From: Acholoe squamosa
Taxonomy: Eukaryota; Annelida; Polychaeta; Phyllodocida; Polynoidae
Assembly: GCA_949317995.1 (NCBI GenBank)
Contig: OX439045.1
Location: 9,160,174-9,224,173 of the forward strand
DNA: 64,000 nucleotides
Direction of reading: 5' to 3'
Shown piece by piece: positions 34,695 through 44,053 of this stretch. Numbering within the stretch: position 1 is the first letter of the stretch; every line of letters starts with the position of its first letter. A model generated the notes under the pieces. That model was not told the DNA's origin and did no database searches. It saw only the letters and a list, made by a program, of their open reading frames with translations. Position numbers and translations under genes: made by a program.

Positions 34695-34700
34695 AATAAA
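34695..34700 (+). promoter_or_regulatory. Poly(A) signal AATAAA, kinase copy 2
   Basis: AATAAA, 88 bp after the stop codon, the first such hexamer downstream of it. The counterpart in copy 3 is at 60297-60302. Confidence 0.6.
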
Positions 34701-35155
34701 CAATGTCCTGAAAAAATTTCAACTTTGGAATTAAAAATTACCAGTATTATAATCTACTCCCCCAGGCATCATATGTATGAAATCTTTTAGCTGAATTCCA
34801 CATCTCTTCAGAGATATTTGATGGTGAAAATGCAGCACTTGAGCACAATCCTCTGTGGAAAGGATGTGAATTAGTCCCCCTACCATAATCTCCCGCGTAT
34901 AAGGCACACCTAGAGTTTTGGAAAATTCTCAAAAAAATGAAAAATTGATAACTTTGGTTCTACTGAATGAATTTTCAAAATTCAAACAACTATAGGTAGC
35001 TTGGGCCACCTTGGGCCCTCCTGGGCCCTATTTTGTCCTATTATGACCAAGGGGCATGTAAGATATCAAAATAAAGGTCTTGGTGTCCCCCTTGTGGATC
35101 CAATGAGAACTAAACCCCCCTGTATAAGATGCGCCTTATACGCGGGTGATTACAG

Positions 35156-35405
35156 TGTAGAGGTCGGCGGAAAACGTCTTTGGAGAAACCGGGACTCGAA
35201 CCCGGGACCCTCCAACTTCGAAGCGGAAGCTCTTCCTCTGAGCTACTTCCCCGTCTGACATTCACTACCTTCCACCTACATCTGGATCGGTATAATACAC
35301 AAGGGGGGCAGCTTATACCGGCTGACCAGCCCCTGAGGGCTGGTGCAACCGGAACGGGGCAGATGGCCTACCGCCATGGACTTACAGCCAGAGCTGGCCC
35401 CTACA
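35156..35405 (-). repeat. LTR containing a tRNA gene (3' LTR)
   Basis: 250 bp, TGTAG..CTACA. It is identical in plan to the right LTR except for about 111 extra bp near its U5 end holding the tRNA-like gene (35182-35252). The opposite end contains CAGCCCCTGAGGGCTGG, a short hairpin, shared by all three LTR copies. Confidence 0.8.
35182..35252 (-). tRNA. tRNA-like gene inside the LTR, anticodon CGA by position
   Basis: 71 bp that fold as a class I tRNA on the - strand: acceptor GGGGAAG with TTTCTCC (all seven pairs, two of them G-U), D stem GCTC/GAGC, anticodon arm TCCGC-TTCGAAG-TTGGA (one mismatch), variable loop GGGTC, T arm CCGGG-TTCGAGT-CCCGG. The A box (TAGCTCAGAGGAAG) and B box (GGTTCGAGTCC) fit RNA polymerase III promoters, and TTTT follows 6 bases after the discriminator base. 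Serine tRNAs with CGA normally have a long variable arm, so the identity is uncertain. No CCA is encoded in this copy. Confidence 0.7.
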
Positions 35406-35414
35406 CTCCTCCCA
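35406..35414 (-). promoter_or_regulatory. Polypurine tract next to the 3' LTR
   Basis: On the - strand TGGGAGGAG sits directly before the LTR start TGTAGGGG. This is the expected place and composition for plus-strand priming. Confidence 0.6.
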
Positions 35415-35917
35415 ACCAGCTTCAACCATGGCCAACCAGCACCAAGCATTCCTCCCAACCAGATCGGTTTGGGCTTTATCAAGCAGTGTGAGGCACTCCT
35501 GACTTCCCAGTTGACCTACCAGTACACAGTACTGCCAGGGTCGAAGCGTATCTGTATTATACCATTCCAGGCACCTACACCTGGATTGGTATGACACACA
35601 CGTAGGGGGGAGCTACCACCGGATGCCAGCCCCTGGGGGCTGGGATCTCCAGTAATGGGGCTGCTGGCCTTACAGCTGCTGGCCTTACAGCAGAGCTGGC
35701 CCCTACACTCCTCCCTACCAGATTCAATATAGGGTTCAGTACCCTATAGGTACCAGATACCCGGGACTAGTACTGAGTCACCTTCAGTGTAGCCAATCTC
35801 TGAGGGTGCCACCTGTTTCCAAGTCCCCCAGTACTTAGCAGATTGAATCGCATTTGTGTCATACCAGCCCAGGTACCGAGTTCTCGTAGTCCGCCCTCAC
35901 ATGGGTCAGGACCAACT
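35415..35917 (-). other. Non-coding interior of the retroelement
   Basis: No gag or pol reading frame. It includes a diverged LTR-like piece (35590-35715, with AGCCCCTGGGGGCTGG and CCTACACTCCTCCCTACCAG), evidence of an earlier rearrangement. Confidence 0.55.
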
Positions 35918-35931
35918 CGGTTTCTCCACCA
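35918..35931 (-). promoter_or_regulatory. Primer-binding site, inner copy
   Basis: On the - strand TGGTGGAGAAACCG is complementary to the last 14 bases of the LTR tRNA plus discriminator A and CCA. One base separates it from the LTR end. Complementarity stops after these bases, as in ordinary primer-binding sites. Confidence 0.75.
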
Positions 35932-35932
35932 G

Positions 35933-36150
35933 TGTAGACGTCGGCGGAAAACGTCTTTGGAGAAACCGGGACTTGAACCCGGGACCCTCCAACTTCGAAG
36001 CGGAAGCTCTTCCTCTGAGCTACTTCCCCGTCTGACATTCACTACCTTCCACCTACATCTGGATCGGTATAATACACAAGGGGGGCAGCTTATACCGGCT
36101 GACCAGCCCCTGAGGGCTGGTGCAACCGGAACGGGGCAGATAGCCTACCA
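35933..36150 (-). repeat. Truncated inner LTR containing a tRNA gene
   Basis: It matches the 250-bp LTR from TGTAG through the tRNA and the GAGGGCTGG hairpin, then stops at GATAGCCTACCA, where pol sequence joins. Small differences from the 3' LTR (GACG for GAGG, CTTG for CTCG in the tRNA T loop) show that it is not a fresh copy. Confidence 0.75.
35959..36029 (-). tRNA. Second tRNA-like gene, inner LTR
   Basis: Same 71-bp structure as 35182-35252. One visible change in the T loop (TTCAAGT for TTCGAGT) keeps the B box usable. The same TTTT run follows. Confidence 0.65.
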
Positions 36151-37322
36151 TTGGTGGGAGTTATCTTCCACCTGCACAGTATGCCGTCTCGGATCTCTAG
36201 CTCGGTCCATTGGGCTAGCAATCGCCTCGCCTCCCTATCCTCTAGGGATACTAGCGGCCTTGCCGGTTTAATACCTGACCGTAGGTATTCCATTATGCGA
36301 GTTGTGGTGGGATCCGACTGTTGGAACTTCTTGATCGTTTCCGGGGACCAATCAAGATAGCTGCACACAGCCTCCTCCCAGGGGATACGGGGGGTGGTAT
36401 GATTAAATACCAACCCGGCTACCACAGCATTGTGGGCCCCGCAGTCATCACAAGTGGCATTCTGGCACCTTCGGATGGGTCGTCTCGACAAGGCATCCGC
36501 ATTGATATGTTTAGTACCGGGTCGGTGCTCTATCTGTTTATGCTCTAATCCGAATTCGGATAGATGAGCTAACCATCGTCCTATCATCCCCTCGGCATCC
36601 TTAAAATTAAGGAGCCACCTAAGGGACGAATGGTCGGTTCTTAAGGTAAAGTCACTTCCCCAGAGGAAATGCTTAAACTTCTTCGTATACACCACCACAG
36701 CGAGGAGTTCTCGTTTGGTGGTACAATAATTTCGCTGTGTCTTGCTTAACGTGTTGCTAGCAAATGCTATCGGCACTTCGACTCCCTCTTGGACCTGAGA
36801 GAGAGCTGCCCCAATTGCATCATTGCTCGCATCGGTGTCTAAGATGAAATGTCCCTCGGGAGTGGGATATTTCAACACTGGTGTATTCTTAAACAAATCT
36901 TTTATTTTATTAAAAGATTCTTCTTGCTCGCTGGTCCATGGGAAGGGGTCCCGTGCCCTACCCGGAGTCCAGTGAGCTAGACACTGCATGGGGAAGCTCA
37001 CACGAGAGTAATTTGGTATGAAATCACGATAATAGGAACAAAATCCTAAAAATGATCTCACCTCCTTAGCACTCGTGGGTCTTTCCCAATTCTCCACGGC
37101 TTCCAATTTTTCCGGATCCGCACTCACTCCGTTAGGAGTAATGATCCTTCCCAAGTATGTAATGGTTTTTTTAAACAAATTACACTTCTTGGGTTTAAGT
37201 TTAAGACCGTTTGATAGTATCCGGTCGAGGACCAATTGCAGATTCACCAGGCATTGCTTGAATGACTTGCCGAACACGACCACATCATCCAAGTAAACCA
37301 GGCATTTCTTCCACAAAAGATC
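36151..37322 (-). pseudogene. Ty3/gypsy pol fragment (RT end, RNase H, start of integrase linker)
   Basis: It begins at LLWKKCLVYLDDVVVFGKS, the RT catalytic YLDD motif, and continues with LKPKKCNLF and TYLGRIITPNG. A complete RNase H follows: DTDASNDAIGAAL, KRELLAVV, LRTDHSSLRWL, NADALSRR, with all acidic catalytic residues in place. It ends around LEIRDGILCRWK, before the zinc-binding and catalytic parts of integrase. Gag, protease and the N-terminal two thirds of RT are missing. The frame stays open into the flanking primer-binding site and LTR (36090-37397), so a fusion protein is possible on paper, but no start signal is evident. Confidence 0.9.
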
Positions 37323-37324
37323 AC

Positions 37325-37362
37325 TTGGAGGGTCCCGGGTTCGAGTCCCGGTTTCTCCACCA
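37325..37362 (-). promoter_or_regulatory. Primer-binding site, outer copy, 38 bases complementary to the LTR tRNA
   Basis: The + strand reads TTGGAGGGTCCCGGGTTC and continues to TTTCTCCACCA, that is, the 3' half of the LTR tRNA from the anticodon stem to a CCA end. Read in element orientation it is the complement and lies one base inside the LTR. Ordinary sites match only about 8-18 bases, so this one is extended, perhaps copied from a tRNA 3' half. Confidence 0.8.
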
Positions 37363-37363
37363 G

Positions 37364-37502
37364 TGTAGAGGCCTACATCTGGATCGGTATAATACACAAG
37401 GGGGGCAGCTTATACCGGCTGACCAGCCCCTGAGGGCTGGTGCAACCGGAACGGGGCAGATGGCCTACCGCCATGGACTTACAGCCAGAGCTGGCCCCTA
37501 CA
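37364..37502 (-). repeat. Short LTR without tRNA (5' LTR)
   Basis: 139 bp, TGTAGAGGCC..CCCCTACA. It is the same as the 3' LTR but without the 111-bp tRNA segment. Confidence 0.8.
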
Positions 37503-38403
37503 ACAGTATTTCTTGTTTTTCTGTAGAAGACAGTTTTAGTCAAATTGTATTGAGATATATCTATTTTGTTGCCTCCCTTATGTCGTGCAAGCATCAAACT
37601 TTTTTGCTGTATGATCATATGGTGAATTGGCCAGTTTAACTTACCTCCTCAGGGGCCTAATTAAATTTCCTTGATGATAGCATAGACCACCTAAGATCAG
37701 CAGTAGACTATCAGATCTGTGCTGATGATATTGACCTACCTCATTGTCTACAGTGATACAACCACAGGCTGAAACGACATAGGCTGCTCATTGAGTTTGT
37801 CCTATCATATCACAGTAGGTGGCCCTAGTATCTATGCATGAACCGATGGACAGTGGTGCCACAGAGTACTGCAAATATAATAGTGGATATGCACCATCTT
37901 TGCAGCACTAGGTGGCACCACTGTTTATGGGGAAAAGCATACTAGGGCCACCCGCTGTGATATAAATTGATCCAGACCAGAGTGTCTTGCCTTCATATAA
38001 AATGTACATAACCATGTACTAGCAGCCTAGGGTTCTGTGTTGTTTCAGCCTGTGGCTACAATTGGGGCTTGTTTCAATATCACTGACAACTGTATATAGG
38101 ACTCAAAATGCCTGTTCAAGTGTCAGGTTTAAATAAGTACCTGCCTTTTATTTAAGCACAGCAATACAACAAGACATTTTTATTTCTTCCTACATAATTT
38201 CATGTCACCAAACTGCATTCCTGCACACTGTATGAAAGCAAGCTATGCAAAAGTCCCATCCTTGTGTTTGTACAATGCAAATATGTGTAAAATAAAATAA
38301 AATCAACTCAACAAGACAGATGCCTCAAATACGGTAAAGAAAAAAGTCGTTGAAATAACTGCACAATCCCTGTCCCAAAGCTGCTAGAAATCCGTTGTTA
38401 TCT

Positions 38404-38694
38404 CAAGTTGAATACGAGGGCCCCATAGGTTTAACCAAGAACCTCCGTATCACACCCCCCAGTGTGATAACCCTTCCCCGTATCACACTGCAAGGGAAAA
38501 CATCCAAAATGTTCAAATGATTGATGATAAAATAATTTCTAATGCCAAATGAATGGAATTTTGAACATATTTGACTAAATTAACTTGAGATAAATACAAA
38601 GGAGCACTTGAATTGGTCAGCAATGAGGCAAAGCCGAGTGTGATAACCCTCATTGCTGACCAATTCTCGTGCACCTTTGTCTATTTATTTGCAT
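38404..38694. mobile_element. Insertion with GTGTGATAACCC foldbacks
   Basis: A diverged relative of this region at 46046-46232 lacks these roughly 290 bases, so they were inserted. It contains TATCACACCCCCCAGTGTGA near one end, and a hairpin at 38611-38665 with arms AATTGGTCAGCAATGAGG and the inverse, loop CAAAGCCGAGTGTGATAA. The duplicate copy is at 61643-61933. Confidence 0.6.
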
Positions 38695-38851
38695 TCCTTG
38701 CACATTAGTGTACCACCGTACTGCCACCTGGTGCTTCTTACAAAAGCTAGACTTGTTCAATGCTATACAATAACTTTAGTCCACTGTTCAGTTTTATGAG
38801 GATCCCTGGTAGACTCAACAGTTATTTCTTACAGTGTATACAATATCATGC

Positions 38852-39891
38852 TCAAAAATCCTCATGTTCCTCCGTATTATCAAACATGACATTCAGACTC
38901 ACAGCTACCGTTATAATCAAACAACCGATAAATTCAAGGACATTCCTCCGCCCATACAGACTAGTACTGAAGAGTGTGTACTGAACTATGAAGAGTAACA
39001 CGTTCTGCATGTTGTTGACAATGGTGACTTTTGTGGGCGCGATGTATTGGCACGCAGCGACTATAAACAGCGAACCAGTACCAGAGGCAAAAGAGTGTAG
39101 TGATATAAGTAATACAATGTATGGGTCCTGGACTTGTACTGGCTCCTCCATATACAGGCAACATAGGAGGCTTATTGGGATGGCCATGGCTGAAGTCAGG
39201 AGAAGGAGGACTGTCGGTTTTACATGTTTTAAGTATACGCCTCCCATCAGAAGGTATGACACTCCGGCCAAAGCTGAAAGTACTAAAGAGATGTATCCGA
39301 TCGTAATCTGTATCATACCGTTTGATTGTTCCACAGAAATATGATTTGAGGTATTTAGAGCTGAAGCGTTAAGACTATTCATGGTCACTGGTTGTGTTGA
39401 ATGGTTTGTTGGGGGTATAATAAATCCTTCATTGAATCCTTTCCATGGCTGAATTAGGAAGAGTGTTCCAATCATACATACAAAAATGGACATTGATGTG
39501 ATAATATTATGAGTAGCGTTGAATAGTACCCGTGATAGGATGGTCACTATGAGCATCTCACATGCACACAGAAAAGAAACATGGCTCAGTGGTAGCAGGG
39601 CCACAGCATGGTAAAACAATATACTAAACATAACACTACATAACCCCATACACAAAACATACACATAAGACTCCCGTGGTACTTTGGGTTTAGTTCTGGT
39701 ACAGCATAATGAGATCAGAGCCAGAATGAAGACCCCAATGTATCGCAGGAAGGAAAGCTGGAAGTCTGGGATGCGGTTGTTGAGAAGTTGGACGGAGGAT
39801 GATGTCATTGTCCAACTAAGTACACATAGTGTCATGGTGCAATAGCCCAGCACTGTCTTCTTGTTGAACTTCATAAGGTATTTGGATGTCA
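38852..39891 (-). CDS. DMT/EamA-family transporter (SLC35-like), copy 1
   Basis: A single long coding exon with two EamA-like halves: helices at about residues 12-30, 43-60, 73-100 and 105-146, then a polar loop (about 150-195), then helices from IGYISLVLSALAGVSYLL to EFIGCLIITVAVSL. About ten membrane spans are expected, as in drug/metabolite or nucleotide-sugar-type transporters. The loop has three N-glycosylation sequons (NHS, NAS, NTS). The substrate cannot be told. The first in-frame ATG is at 39874 (340 residues), but TTTTCTACCACAG at 39892 is a good splice acceptor, and the frame continues to it, so an upstream exon probably supplies the start. The C-terminus ends EEHEDF. It is convergent with the kinase gene. 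Confidence 0.8.
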
Positions 39892-40222
39892 CTGTGGTAG
39901 AAAAAGGATGTATTGAAGAGAGTTAGAGGCATTATATCTGGTAAAGGGACAATTATATGACTTCATGAAAACAAGGGTTAGATGAGTTTGTATGTTTCCT
40001 GATCTGGAGGGTATTGCAAATAAGCTAAAGAGAGCACTAAATAGGAATGAACTCAATTTAAAATGTCATGCTCTGTCTCACCCTTCAACTTCCACCTACC
40101 GCAAGGGAAAAGCCACCTGCCCCTAGTTTGTATCAAATAAATGGGGTGCCTTCCTGCCTGAGTCTGTTTTTCCTGCCGTTCTGCTGTTATTTTGAGCACC
40201 TATCATAGGGACAAGCATAAAA

Positions 40223-40854
40223 AGGTCAAATCCCACGATGCAATTTTGGCTGAAAAGTTTCTGCAATTTAGTCATCTGTTGCAATTTTGGGCTCTCTCTT
40301 TATATTGCAAGACCTATAATGGCTACATGAGGCTTTAATGGCAAGGAATCCCTTGTAGATTTGCACTGAAGTTAAGATCTTTATATTTAGATATTTTGCC
40401 TTGCTTAAGTGAAAAGTTTCTGCAATTTACAGAAACTCCGTTTGCAATTTACAGAAATGTGGATAAAGTCATTGACAAATAGGGATGTGTGTTCACTTCA
40501 ACTTGCAAACCAAGACCCACTATGCAATCTAAACTTGCCCCATACCCTGCAATTTGTATGCTAAATGTCTGTATAAATTACACACAGAGTTCAATTCTGA
40601 TCTCATTCTGCACTGTGCTTACCTACAACAGCTTGCAAATTCAATATCAAGCAGAATGGCATTGCAATTTAAAGAAGCTTACAGATCTACATTGCAAGGG
40701 TGAGGGGTCAGTTTAATTGCAACAGTCGGATTTGTAAAATGCAATGGCATGTTAAAAGCCTTGAAATTTGCAGTAAAGGCAAGTCCCCCTATCTGCAAGA
40801 GTTCCCAAATTGCAAGAACCTTCCAGGGTTAGATTGCATTGTGGGATTCGACCT
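40223..40854. mobile_element. TIR element rich in TGCAATTT
   Basis: The ends AGGTCAAATCCCACGATGCA and the inverse TGCATTGTGGGATTCGACCT bound 632 bp, with many TGCAATTT words in both orientations inside. No coding sequence. It lies upstream of the transporter exon. The duplicate begins at 63467 and runs out of the window. Confidence 0.7.
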
Positions 40855-41356
40855 ATAAGGTATTTATAGATCCTACATGAAATTTCTAAAAGTATGTAAA
40901 TTTCGGGTGAATACCTATGCAGAGATTATCAAATAGACTGGTAACACAATAATTTTTCAACCAATGAACACAACCACAAGCAACAGATTATTTCGAATTA
41001 GAAAGTAAAATGAAGAGTAATTTGGGTGAATACAGTACCTTATATCAAAGAGTATGGGATTCGCTTGGCTGGCAGAGCACAGTCAGTGCGGCTTAATGGC
41101 TAATCATGTTATACATAACCTTGTATATATATTGATATACTGCTGTTATACATGATATCACAGTTGGCTTGTGGCAATGAGGGTTGGTTGTTGATTAAGT
41201 AGATTAATTTGAAAAGCTTGTCAATGCTGCAAATCGCTGGAGGTATCGGCTTTTATCTACATGCATAATAGATGAAGACAGATAATAATCAACATTGTGC
41301 AAAAAGCTGTATAGCTGGTTAAAGCCATTTCAGAAGGGTAGGCGGACTAACACATA

Positions 41357-42234
41357 CACTGCAAAAATGGTGTTTAGATCCTAAACACAATTCTAAACAT
41401 ATTCTTGCAACGTTTTTGTAATCACATTAATTTCCTACACATGTTTAGCCAAACAATGTGCTTAGCTCAAGTGTTTAGAAATCCAGGTGTTTAGGTTTAA
41501 ACTTTGTGTTTAGATATCTATGAATTTTTGTGTTTAGATGTTTATGATTTTTTGTGTTTAGATGTCTGAATGCTTTAACGAAGAGTTAGGGTGTGCAGAC
41601 AAAGAAAAAGATATCTTTTGTTTGTTTTCTCATTTACTGGGGGGGGGGTATTTACATGTCAAAGTCTCAAAAGATGTCAGCCACACATATTTACGTGTGC
41701 ATGTATGTACACACTGCATCAGAATAAGAGACTTGAGAAAGTACAACAGCTTGGCAGGAAGGAAATTGCTTTGTCTATTCCAGAATAACATGAAATAGGT
41801 GTCAGTCATTAAGCTTATTGATTATTTCATGCTAATGATGATGGTGTAAGGTGAATCTAGTCAACTTTCTATTGTCCTTTCTATTCTAATGACATTTAAT
41901 GAATAGAAACTATGATAAACATGCGGTTTGGGTACATTTGTCACAAAAATTGATTATAATTGTGTAAAAATAGTCCATTCAAAGTTAGTGCTGCTACCTG
42001 GTGTGGATTCAACATCCAAGTATCTAAACATAATGATGTTTAAATCTTAACACCTATTATTCAACTGCTTAAACTCTAAACATATAAACATGTTTAGCAA
42101 AAATGTTTTTGTAAAATAAAAGTGTTCATTTCCTAAATGTGTAGTCGATGAGACACTTAATTGATCTATATGTTTAGGTTTTAAACGTGTTTAGACCTAA
42201 ACATATTCAAAATCTAAACACGATTTTTGCAGTG
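41357..42234. mobile_element. 878-bp TIR element (CACTGCAAAAATGGTGTTTA), opposite orientation
   Basis: Same ends and TA flanks as 23449-24336, but reversed: its left part matches the right part of that element. It is more diverged than the pair at 23449 and 48565, so it is an independent insertion, not part of the duplication. Confidence 0.85.
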
Positions 42235-42300
42235 TACTTAAACAAAGTACAGCAAAATATAATATAACATATTTAAAGTCAGATTTAAAACATAATAGTG

Positions 42301-42448
42301 AACAAGTAATCAATGGATAATTCATGACGAGTGTGTGTTAACAAGGGATAATTACACGAGGGTGCAGCCCGAGTGTAATTATCCTTTGCTAACACACACT
42401 CGTCACACCTTTACACACAAGTCATGAATTATCCATTGACTACTTATT
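42301..42448. repeat. Foldback element (CAATGGATAATTCATGAC arms)
   Basis: The arms CAATGGATAATTCATGAC and GTCATGAATTATCCATTG are outer, TGTGTGTTA/TAACACACA inner. The loop is ACACGAGGGTGCAGCCCGAGTGT. Relatives are at 43822-43945 and 45141-45266. Confidence 0.85.
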
Positions 42449-42599
42449 TTATTACACAATATCAATAGATAATCAGTAGAATATTAATAAATTCAAGTTC
42501 AAAACAAAAATTATTCCTCCTCCCTGGGACTCAAAGCCTGCCATTTGCCGAGGTGTGTGTACCGATGGTCTATTGCACGGACGCGAAAAAAAAAATTCG

Positions 42600-42666
42600 C
42601 CCTGACCTGGACTCGTCCCGCCTACTTGTAGAAGCTGAGCACAATGCGCTTACCACTAGACCACCG
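42600..42666 (-). repeat. tRNA-derived repeat (antisense)
   Basis: On the - strand GGCGCGGTGGTCTAGTGGTA (A box) is followed at tRNA distance by GGCGGGACGAGTCCAGG (B box). It is probably a SINE head. Confidence 0.5.
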
Positions 42667-42763
42667 CGCCGGACACCTTGGTGCCGGACTTGGCTTGCAG
42701 TCATCGCCCGGACCAGGACTCGTCCCACCTACCTCTACAATCTAACCAAGCAAACACACACAG

Positions 42764-43306
42764 TTTCTCGTCAGTCCCTGTGGCGCAATGCATAGGGAAT
42801 TGGATTTGGGATCTGAGACTGTAGATTCGACCCCTACCCTGGCAATGAAAAATTTCTTAGGTTTTAACATGTAACATATGACATGAAAGGACATGTAAGG
42901 TGTGCAAGTTGTCCATGGATAACCGCACTGGGTGCCTGTTATCCTTGGATAACCGCACACCTTACAAAAGTCATGATGCATGCATCATGCCATGCAATAT
43001 TGACAGTTATTCCACAATTTCTGGGTTTCTCAGTGCTTTTTCCTGGATATTCCCATGCACATACCTGTCGATATTGCACACCCTGTAGGCTGTAACATCA
43101 ATTTTGTAAGGCGTGCGGTTATCCATGGATAACCTGCACGCCGTGCGGTTATCCATGGATAACCTGCATGCCTCTCATGTCCTTATATGTCATATGTTAC
43201 ATGTTAAAACTCACGAAATTTACAAGGCCAGGGTAGGGATCAAACCAGCAGTCTCACATCCCAAATCCAACTCCCTATGCACTGCCCCACAGGGACTGAC
43301 GAGAAA
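42764..43306. mobile_element. Inverted repeat with tRNA-like arms
   Basis: The ends TTTCTCGTCAGTCCCTG and CAGGGACTGACGAGAAA are inverted. Each arm has A-box-like and B-box-like motifs (GCAATGCATAGGG, GATTCGACCCC or its relative), and the centre carries the palindromes TTATCCATGGATAA. This looks like two tRNA-derived SINE units head to head. Confidence 0.65.
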
Positions 43307-43821
43307 TGCTTGGTTCGAACCACGTCTGGATATGATACAAAGCCCGGGAAGGCGACGACTTCTGCTGTCAGCTACCATAACCGCGGGACGCATTTAAAGA
43401 TAGCCAAGCCAAGACGGCCGCTGAAGGAGGAGACGTGGTGGTCTAGTGGGTAGCGGTACGCGGGTCGAGTCCCGATCCGACTGATCTTTTTTTCGCCGTG
43501 TGCGCTGTCACTGTCTGCTGCCGGCGACGAGGTGTATTATACACAAACATAACCGCGAGAAGCATCTTTTTTTCGCCGTGTGCGCTGTAGCTGTCCACTG
43601 CCGGGCGACGAGGTGTATTATACAGAAACATAACCGCGAGACGCATTCAAAACAAGCCAAGCCGAGACGGGCGCTGTCGCTGTCTGCTGCTGGGCACCGA
43701 GGTGTATGTACCTGTACACACAATGGCTGGCCTCGAGTCCCGGGGAAGGGGAACAATTTTTGTTTTCAACTTGAATTTATTGGTATTCTATTGATTATTT
43801 ATTGGTTTCGTGGAATAAAAT

Positions 43822-43945
43822 AAGTAGTCAATGGATAATTCATGACTCGTGTGTGTTAGCAAAGGCTAATGACACTCCGGCTACGCTCTCGTGTAATTAT
43901 CCTTCACTAACACACACTCGTCGTGAATTATCCATTGATTACTTG
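43822..43945. repeat. Foldback element
   Basis: The arms GTCAATGGATAATTCATGAC and the inverse flank a loop CACTCCGGCTACGCTCTCG. Confidence 0.8.
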
Positions 43946-44053
43946 TTCAGTATGCATGGGAATATCCAGGAAAAGCACTCAGAATCACAGAAGTCGTGTA
44001 ATAACAGTCATTACCCCTTTGAGGTTTGACAATGCAGGAGTCCATAATGCGCA

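Larger units (their letters stand above)
35156..37502 (-). mobile_element. Composite LTR retroelement (Ty3/gypsy type, tRNA-bearing LTRs)
   Basis: The ends TGTAG and CTACA are flanked by the 4-bp duplication ACAG (35152-35155, 37503-37506). The duplicate locus has one ACAG at 60744-60747 and no element, so this is a clean insertion. Read on the - strand the order is: short LTR, primer-binding site, pol fragment, truncated LTR with tRNA, second primer-binding site, about 500 bp of non-coding interior, polypurine tract, full LTR with tRNA. The whole composite moved as a unit, probably after template switching between two packaged RNAs. It is non-autonomous: no gag, protease, integrase core or envelope is seen. 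Confidence 0.85.
21727..40740. repeat. Large segmental duplication, first copy
   Basis: This interval is repeated directly at 46861-64000 with only scattered substitutions, small indels and two large insertions that differ. The offset is 25,102 at exon 2, 25,097 at exons 3-7, 25,039 at exon 8, 25,602 at exon 9 and 23,240 at the transporter. The shifts reflect a lost repeat unit, a MITE in copy 3 and an LTR element in this copy. The right edge cannot be seen because the window ends first. Confidence 0.9.
42734..44053. repeat. 1.32-kb tandem repeat, unit 1
   Basis: This unit is followed directly by a nearly identical second copy (offset 1319-1320). It holds an inverted repeat of tRNA-like arms (42764-43306), a tRNA-like unit (43432-43480), a tandem pair of about 72-bp units (GCCGTGTGCGCTGT..), and a foldback (43822-43945). 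Confidence 0.9.

Noticed and set aside
40943..41100. Possible upstream exon of the transporter on the - strand (donor-like AAGGTACTG near 41040)
   Set aside because: No in-frame start codon in the candidate, and the phase does not join the main exon cleanly.
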